From contig LUPK01000057.1 in NCBI GenBank assembly GCA_001627335.1, positions 1-64,000 of the forward strand: DNA of 64,000 nt. The letters run 5' to 3'. Both the position numbers and the translations under genes were made by a program. Shown piece after piece: positions 58,976 to 64,000 of the stretch (the stretch's first letter is position 1; every line of letters begins with the position of its first letter). The notes below the pieces were generated by a model. It saw only the letters and a program-made list of their open reading frames with translations. It ran no database searches and was not told the DNA's origin. This DNA is from Nocardioides sp. REDSEA-S33_B3. GTDB taxonomy: Bacteria; Actinomycetota; Actinomycetes; Propionibacteriales; Nocardioidaceae.

Positions 58976-60757
58976 ATGAGCCTCCTCCACGAGCCCCACC
59001 ACGACGGCTCCCCGCTCTACCTCGACACCGAGACCCCGGCGCTGGACAGCACGGTCGGCGTCCGGGTGCGGACCCGCGGCGACGAGGTCGCGCAGGTCTG
59101 GCTGCGCACGACGTACGACGCCGAGCCGGTCTTCCACGAGGCCCGGTCGGCCCACGACGGGGACACGACGTGGTGGCACGCCGACCTGCTCGTGCACAGC
59201 CCGGTGACGCACTACCGCTTCCTGCTCGTCCTCGTCGACGGCAGCCAGCAGTGGCTGACCGCCGCGGGGCTGGTCGACCACGACGGCCCGGACACCTTCG
59301 ACTTCCGCGTCAGCACCCACGCACCCGCGCCGGCCTGGGGCCGCGAGGCGGTCGTCTACCAGGTGTTCCCCGATCGCTTCGCACGCAGCGCCGCGGCCGA
59401 CGACCGCCCCACGCCCGCCTGGGCGGTCCCGGCCGCCTGGGACGACGAGGTCGTCTTCGAGGGCAGCGACCCGCGGACCCCGCTCCAGCTCTTCGGGGGC
59501 GACCTCGACGGGGTGACCGAGCACCTCGACCACGTGCAGGCCACCGGGGCGACGGTGCTCTACACGACGCCGGTCTTCCCCGGCGAGAGCAACCACCGCT
59601 ACAACGCCTCCACCTTCGACCGGGTCGACGACCTGCTCGGCGGCGACGGCGCCTACGCCCGCCTCTCCGACGCCCTCCACGACCGCGGGATGCGGCTGCT
59701 CGGCGACCTGACCTCCAACCACACCGGCGACACCCACGAGTGGTTCCAGCAGGCGGTCGCCGACCCCGAGGCGCCCACCCGCAGCTGGTACTGCTTCCGC
59801 CCCGACGGCCACTACGAGACCTGGATGGGCCACCACACGCTGCCCAAGCTCGACCACACCAGCGCCGACATGCGCGCCGCGATGGTGGAGGGCCCCGACT
59901 CGGTCGTGGCCCGGTGGATGCGCCCGCCCATCGGCCTGGACGGCTGGCGCATCGACGTCGCCAACATGACCGGCCGGCTCGGCGCGGTCGACGTCAACCA
60001 CGACGTGGCACGCGCCGTGCGGCGTACCGCCGAGGCCGAGCGTGCGGACGCCTGGGTCATCGGCGAGCACAACCACGACGCCTCGACCGACCTAGACGGC
60101 GACGGCTGGCACGGCACGATGAACTACTCCGGCTTCTCCTGGCCGGTGTGGTCGTGGCTGCGCGACCCCGACTCCCCCGCCCGGGCGTTCGGCCGACCGG
60201 TCCCGGTGGCCCGTCGCGGCGGCCCGCTGGTGCAGCGCACCCTGCGCGAGTGGCTGGCCCGCTACGGCTGGCGCGCCACCTGCCAGTCGTGGAACATCCT
60301 CGGCTCCCACGACTCCGCCCGCATCCGCACCGTCACCGGCTCGGCGGTGCTGCACCGGGTCGCCGCCGGCCTGCAGTTCACGCTGCCCGGTGTGCCGATG
60401 CTGTTCGCAGGCGACGAGATCGGCCTCGAGGGCGTCGTCGGCGAGGACTCGCGCCGCCCGATGCCGTGGCACCGCCGCGAGCAGTGGGACGAGCAGACCC
60501 TGGCGACGTACGCCGCCCTCGCCTCGGCCCGCGCCGCGCACCCCGCTCTCGTGCACGGCGGCCTGCGCTGGGCGCACGTCGACGAGGACTGCCTGGCGTT
60601 CCTGCGCGAGCACCCCGACGGCGACGTGCTCGTCGTGGCCCGACGGGCGCCGGGCGAGCCGCTGGACCTCGACCTCCCCCGCGAGCCCGAGCTGATCCTG
60701 TCCACCGAGCCCGACGGCTCGACGGACGGGCCGTCGGTCACGCTCTGGCACGTCTGA
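58976..60757 (+). CDS. GH13 alpha-glucosidase/cyclomaltodextrinase-like enzyme
   Basis: A 593-residue alpha-amylase family enzyme. An N-terminal CBM34-like beta domain (1-115) precedes the barrel, which opens with VVYQVFPDRFA. Region I is LLGDLTSNHTGD, region II GLDGWRIDVANM (nucleophile Asp), region III DAWVIGEHNHD (acid Glu) and region IV NILGSHDSARI (Asp). The C-terminal beta domain is short. This layout is that of maltodextrin glucosidase or neopullulanase-type enzymes, intracellular since there is no signal peptide. Next gene (DUF4032) follows 30 bp later. Confidence 0.88.
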   Translation: MSLLHEPHHDGSPLYLDTETPALDSTVGVRVRTRGDEVAQVWLRTTYDAEPVFHEARSAHDGDTTWWHADLLVHSPVTHYRFLLVLVDGSQQWLTAAGLVDHDGPDTFDFRVSTHAPAPAWGREAVVYQVFPDRFARSAAADDRPTPAWAVPAAWDDEVVFEGSDPRTPLQLFGGDLDGVTEHLDHVQATGATVLYTTPVFPGESNHRYNASTFDRVDDLLGGDGAYARLSDALHDRGMRLLGDLTSNHTGDTHEWFQQAVADPEAPTRSWYCFRPDGHYETWMGHHTLPKLDHTSADMRAAMVEGPDSVVARWMRPPIGLDGWRIDVANMTGRLGAVDVNHDVARAVRRTAEAERADAWVIGEHNHDASTDLDGDGWHGTMNYSGFSWPVWSWLRDPDSPARAFGRPVPVARRGGPLVQRTLREWLARYGWRATCQSWNILGSHDSARIRTVTGSAVLHRVAAGLQFTLPGVPMLFAGDEIGLEGVVGEDSRRPMPWHRREQWDEQTLATYAALASARAAHPALVHGGLRWAHVDEDCLAFLREHPDGDVLVVARRAPGEPLDLDLPREPELILSTEPDGSTDGPSVTLWHV

Positions 60758-60774
60758 GGTGGCGCGCGGGGGCG

Positions 60775-60780
60775 TACGCT
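60775..60780 (+). promoter_or_regulatory. -10 box (TACGCT) for the DUF4032 gene
   Basis: TACGCT ends 7 bases before the ATG at 60788; leaderless pattern within 30 bp of the GH13 stop. Confidence 0.45.
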
Positions 60781-60787
60781 GCCGCCC

Positions 60788-61987
60788 ATGCGGATCGTCG
60801 CCGCGCGCCCGGACCCCGACCTGGTGCGCCTGCCCTGGTCGACCCCGCTCGAGGAGTGGGGCGACGACGTCGTGGTGCCGCTCCCCCGCGGGCTCTCACG
60901 GCACGTGGTGCGGATCGTGCGCCAGGGCGGGCGCGTGTACGCCGTCAAGGAGACCGTCGAGGACATCGCGTTCCGGGAGTACCGCACCCTGCGCGACCTG
61001 CACCGCATGGGCCTGCCCGCCGTGGTGCCCCTCGGCGTCGTCACCGAGCGCACCGATCCCGACGGCGAGCCGCTGCCCGCCTGCCTGCTCACCGAGCACC
61101 TGCGCTTCTCACTGCCCTACCGCAGCCTGTTCAGCCACGGCGCCACCGCGCAGAACCTTCCCTCGCTCGTCGACGCGCTCGTCGTGCTGCTCGTGCGGCT
61201 GCACCTGGCCGACTTCTACTGGGGCGACGTGTCGCTGTCGAACGTGCTGTTCCGGCGCAGCGCCGGCGGATTCGCGGCGTACCTCGTCGACGCCGAGACC
61301 GGTGAGCTGAAGGACCAGCTCTCCGACCGGCTGCGCGAGCACGACGTCACCGTCGGCACCGAGAACGTCTTCGCCGAGCTGCTGGACCTGCAGGCCAGCA
61401 ACGCCGTCGCCGGCGAGGTCGAGGCGCACGACGTCGTGGAGCTGCTGCAGCGCAGGTACGACGAGCTGTGGGGCGAGCTGACCGGCCAGGAGGAGTTCTC
61501 CACCGAGGAGATGTGGCGCATCGGCCAGCGCATCGAGCGGCTCAACGAGCTCGGCTTCGACGTGGAGGAGCTCGACATCGTCACCGACCTCGACGGCGAC
61601 CGGGTGCGCATCCAGCCCCGGGTCGTGGAGCTCGGCCACCACCGGCGCGAGCTGCAGGGCCTGACCGGGCTCGACGTGGAGGACGCACAGGCCAGACGCC
61701 TGCTCAACGACCTGGCGTCCTACACCGCCCACCACGACCTGGGTCGCGAGGACCGCGGCATCGTCGCCTCACGCTGGCTGACCGAGATCTACGAGCCGGT
61801 CACCTCGATGGTGCCCGCGCACCTGCGGGGGCGGCTGGAGGCCGCGGAGTTCTTCCACGAGGTGCTCGAGCACCGGTGGTACCTCTCCGAGCGCGCAGGC
61901 CACGAGGTCGACATCTTCGAGACCGCGCAGGACTACATCGACACCGTGCTGGGCTCCAAGCCCGACGAGGCGCTCGCCGCGGAGTGA
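60788..61987 (+). CDS. DUF4032 protein with kinase-like fold
   Basis: A 399-residue protein. The N-terminal part resembles lipopolysaccharide-kinase-type folds: VYAVKETVEDIAFREYRTL (Lys and Glu), LVVLLVRLHLADFYWGDVSLSNVLF (HRD-like Asp with Asn) and YLVDAETGEL (DFG-like). The DUF4032 domain occupies the C-terminal half (RIQPRVVELGHHRRELQGLT, RWLTEIYEPVTSMVPAHLRG). Conserved across actinobacteria and unassigned. ATG at 60788. May be co-transcribed with the GH13 gene or use its own leaderless promoter. Confidence 0.82.
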   Translation: MRIVAARPDPDLVRLPWSTPLEEWGDDVVVPLPRGLSRHVVRIVRQGGRVYAVKETVEDIAFREYRTLRDLHRMGLPAVVPLGVVTERTDPDGEPLPACLLTEHLRFSLPYRSLFSHGATAQNLPSLVDALVVLLVRLHLADFYWGDVSLSNVLFRRSAGGFAAYLVDAETGELKDQLSDRLREHDVTVGTENVFAELLDLQASNAVAGEVEAHDVVELLQRRYDELWGELTGQEEFSTEEMWRIGQRIERLNELGFDVEELDIVTDLDGDRVRIQPRVVELGHHRRELQGLTGLDVEDAQARRLLNDLASYTAHHDLGREDRGIVASRWLTEIYEPVTSMVPAHLRGRLEAAEFFHEVLEHRWYLSERAGHEVDIFETAQDYIDTVLGSKPDEALAAE

Positions 61988-61990
61988 CCC

Positions 61991-62089
61991 TCGCTGGTCG
62001 GCCAGCGAGCGCAGCGAGCCTCGAGACCCCAGCAAGGCTCACGAGGTCTCGAGGCTCGTCGCTGGCGCTCCTCGCACCTCGACCGACGG
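61991..62089. repeat. Two inverted copies of the TCTCGA/CTCGACC repeat
   Basis: Left copy: CGCTGGTCGGCCAGCGAGCG to CTCGAGACC (61992-62029). Right copy: GAGGTCTCGAGGCTCGTCGC to CACCTCGACC (62043-62084). They face one another between convergent genes and could form a long hairpin acting as terminator. Confidence 0.8.
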
Positions 62090-62094
62090 AGCGA

Positions 62095-62664
62095 TCAGGG
62101 CTTGCAGACCCGGCAGGGGGTGAGATGGGCCGCGTCGGGCCCGGCGGGGCGCAGGTCGTCGCGGTGGGCGATCAGCGAGCAGTCGCGGCGGTGCAGGGTG
62201 GTGCCGTCACCGGCGACGACCGGCAGCGCGGCGGCGTCGGTGGCCGGCGCGGAGACCGCGGCGGCACGCGAGGTGACGTCGGCGAGCACCAGCAGGGTGT
62301 CGGCCAGGCGCTTGGAGGACTCGCGGCCGTCGTCGGCGATGCGGGCCAGCCAGGCCCCGAAGTAGAGGAACCCACCGGTGAAGGTCAGGCCCAGGCCGAG
62401 CAGGCCGCCGGAGACCAGGTAGGAGATCTGGTCGTACTCGTACGGCGTGTTGGCCGCGCCGTACCACCCCAGCACGATCACCACGAGCCCCAGCGGCAGC
62501 AGCACGGCGCCGGCCCAGAAGAGCACAACCTGCAGCAGCTTGTAGTGGTTGTTGACCAGCGGGGCCGCACCCGAGCCGCTACCCCGCGAGCCGGCGCGCG
62601 GCATCGCGGCGCCGGCGCCGAGGCGGGACCCGGAGGCGGGGGCGGAGACGGTGGTGTCGGTCAT
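62095..62664 (-). CDS. Two-span membrane protein with cysteine-containing tail
   Basis: A 189-residue protein I cannot assign to a family. A Gly/Ser/Ala-rich cytosolic start (1-36) is followed by two membrane helices (about 44-66 VVLFWAGAVLLPLGLVVIVL and about 82-106). The C-terminal half carries RRDCSLIAHRDDLRPAGPDA and ends CRVCKP; the pattern of histidine, RRDC and CxxC recalls a small metal- or heme-independent sensor motif seen in actinobacterial membrane proteins. It lies 63 bp after the anchored protein on the same strand, probably in one operon. Confidence 0.6.
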   Translation of the reverse strand: MTDTTVSAPASGSRLGAGAAMPRAGSRGSGSGAAPLVNNHYKLLQVVLFWAGAVLLPLGLVVIVLGWYGAANTPYEYDQISYLVSGGLLGLGLTFTGGFLYFGAWLARIADDGRESSKRLADTLLVLADVTSRAAAVSAPATDAAALPVVAGDGTTLHRRDCSLIAHRDDLRPAGPDAAHLTPCRVCKP

Positions 62665-62727
62665 CGAGGACTCCGTTTCGGACGGTGTGGCGAGGTGGGG
62701 GTGACGAGGGGTCGGTGGAGGGGGCGG

Positions 62728-64000
62728 TCAGGCCTTGCGGAGGTCCGGCAGACCGGACTCCAGGCCGTGGGCGCAGCTGACTCCGCCGCCGAGGGCGAGC
62801 AGGCCGAGCCGGCGCAGGTAGGACCCGAGCACGGTGGCGGCCAGGATGCCGCCGAAGAACAGCGCACCGGGGATGGAGAAGAGCTCGGGCAGGCCGGCTC
62901 CGACGGGGCCGGCGTCGGTGAGGGCGCCGTCGTCCCCGATCGCGGGCTCGCCACCACCGGCCGGGGCCGGGTCGCTGGCGGGCAGGTCGCCGCCGCCGAG
63001 GTCTCCGCCACCGGTGCCGGTACCGGTGCCGGTGCCGGTGTCGACCGGGCTGGTCGGGTCGTTGTCGGCGTCGCCCGGCTCGACCTCGGGGATCTCGATC
63101 TCCGGGCTGGTGTCGACCACCGCCGAGGCGTTGCCCAAGGTGATGACGAACTTGGGGGCGAGGTTCAGCGCGGCGCCCAGCAGGCTCTTGAGCTGGCCGG
63201 CCTCCTCCGGGAACGGCAGCCCGGCGATGGCCTCGGCGATCGCGTCGATCGGCAGCCCGCCGTTGACCAGCTGGGTGCGCAGGACGCCGGCGTCGATGAC
63301 GACCTGGAGGCCGCCGACGGCGACGGTGCCCTTGTCACCCTCGCGCTCCTCGGTCGGCTGGGGCAGCAGCAGCTGGATCCCGAGTGCCTCGAGCGCCTGG
63401 TTGGGGTCGGCCGGCAGGCCGGGCAGGTCCTGCGGGGTGCCGGCGGCCTCGAAGCCGTCGGAGCCGTAGCGGAACTTCTGGCCCGCGATGGTGAGCGTGC
63501 CGTAGTCGGTGACGCCCTTGACGGTCGCCTTGGCGCCGTCGCTGGTGGTGCGGGCGGTGGAGACGAGGCCGTCGAGGGTGATGATGCCGCCGAGCAGGCT
63601 GACCTCACCGACCACCGACCGCGAGACGGCCTTGACCCGCTCGATGCCGTCGTCGTCGGTGCTGCGGGTCACCGTCGAGCTGGCGCCCACGCCACCGAGG
63701 TCGATCACCGCGGCGAGCTGGGCCGGGATCGGGCACTCGACCTCCTCCTCGGCCGCCTTCGCGCCGCCCTTCTGGCCCTTCTGACCAGTGGTCGACAGCG
63801 CGCCGCCGGTCAGCGTGGTCACGGTCTGGTCCACGGTCGAGGACAGCGCCTGGCCGAGGCCGGGGATACCGGGGAACGGCAGGTCGGGCAGACCGGGCAG
63901 GCCTGGGATCGGACCCTCGTCCTCGCCGCCCTCGCCGCCCTCGCCCTCCTCGGCCGGGGCCGCGTCGGGCTGGCCCAGACGGCAGTCGGTGGAGTAGCCG
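62728..64000 (-). CDS. Large exported/anchored protein, N-terminus beyond the window
   Basis: The frame is open to the window edge: 424 residues are visible and the true start lies past 64000. The visible part begins GYSTDCRLGQPDAAPAEEGE, has a Gly/Pro/Leu repeat region (GLPGLPDLPFPGIPGLG), then a beta-rich domain with ECPIPAQLAAVIDLGGVGAS and GLVSTARTTSDGAKATVKGV, a Pro/Gly/Thr-rich spacer (about 310-365) and a C-terminal membrane helix (FSIPGALFFGGILAATVLGS) followed by basic residues. This resembles surface proteins held by a C-terminal anchor, but no LPxTG is visible. Function unknown. Confidence 0.65.
   Translation of the reverse strand, partial: GYSTDCRLGQPDAAPAEEGEGGEGGEDEGPIPGLPGLPDLPFPGIPGLGQALSSTVDQTVTTLTGGALSTTGQKGQKGGAKAAEEEVECPIPAQLAAVIDLGGVGASSTVTRSTDDDGIERVKAVSRSVVGEVSLLGGIITLDGLVSTARTTSDGAKATVKGVTDYGTLTIAGQKFRYGSDGFEAAGTPQDLPGLPADPNQALEALGIQLLLPQPTEEREGDKGTVAVGGLQVVIDAGVLRTQLVNGGLPIDAIAEAIAGLPFPEEAGQLKSLLGAALNLAPKFVITLGNASAVVDTSPEIEIPEVEPGDADNDPTSPVDTGTGTGTGTGGGDLGGGDLPASDPAPAGGGEPAIGDDGALTDAGPVGAGLPELFSIPGALFFGGILAATVLGSYLRRLGLLALGGGVSCAHGLESGLPDLRKA

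Overview
The window is very GC-rich actinobacterial chromosome. Gene content (HelR-type RNA polymerase motor, DUF3263 plus LytR_C pair, GroEL with paired CIRCE operators, OtsA/OtsB trehalose route, DUF4032, DUF2207/LemA), frequent GTG starts, and a preference for GCG-TAC strings all point to Nocardioides or a close relative in the Nocardioidaceae; the genus is an inference. It opens inside an IS481-type transposase and closes inside a secreted or anchored protein, so both ends are cut.

Layout. 1-8.3 kb: IS remnant, MpaB-type oxygenase, helR, two related carboxypeptidase-regulatory-like proteins, a ketosteroid isomerase, an HD phosphohydrolase, small unknowns and a GntR regulator. 8.4-15.3 kb: FtsX-type ABC exporter, AlkB-like dioxygenase, a 51-residue membrane protein, LemA/DUF2207 pair. 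15.4-26.8 kb: a molybdenum hydroxylase locus (coxG-M-L-S-like structural genes, a GAF-domain regulator, a hydrolase, xdhC, VWA and MoxR maturation genes, and a MobA-like nucleotidyltransferase). 26.8-30.9 kb: a tightly coupled operon of SDR, flavin monooxygenase, bile-acid:sodium-type symporter and sugar-epimerase-type dehydrogenase. 31-37 kb: groEL, ATP-grasp protein, SGNH hydrolase, sigma-factor remnant, DUF2157/GDYXXLXY pair. 37-44 kb: MoaD/ThiS-like sulfur carrier with threonine synthase, otsB, VirR-like pair, Gfo/Idh oxidoreductase, a striking repeat block, otsA. 44-57 kb: PhaC/lipase-like protein with a histone-like tail, a PLP-decarboxylase homologue without its lysine, PfkB kinase plus class II aldolase with TetR, a Tat-exported amine oxidase operon, uracil-DNA glycosylase, extradiol dioxygenase, aldehyde dehydrogenase and GMC oxidoreductase. 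57-64 kb: pyridoxal kinase, tRNA-Thr, SDR, GH13 enzyme, DUF4032 and two envelope proteins.

How genes work together. Three sites matching the steroid repressor KstR consensus (T-N2-AAC-N2-GTT-N2-A) sit before the ketosteroid isomerase, the GMC oxidoreductase/aldehyde dehydrogenase pair and an SDR, suggesting a dispersed steroid-catabolic regulon. The molybdenum hydroxylase locus carries its own maturation genes but its large subunit has the AYRGAGR loop, so it is probably not a true CO dehydrogenase. Many genes have a TANNNT box 6-7 bases before the start codon, implying leaderless mRNAs.

The intergenic DNA is rich in repeats: several families of palindromic or tandem elements, the most unusual being two 13-bp tandem arrays flanking a 22-bp inverted repeat before otsA. 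I found no CRISPR array, prophage or obvious defence island.
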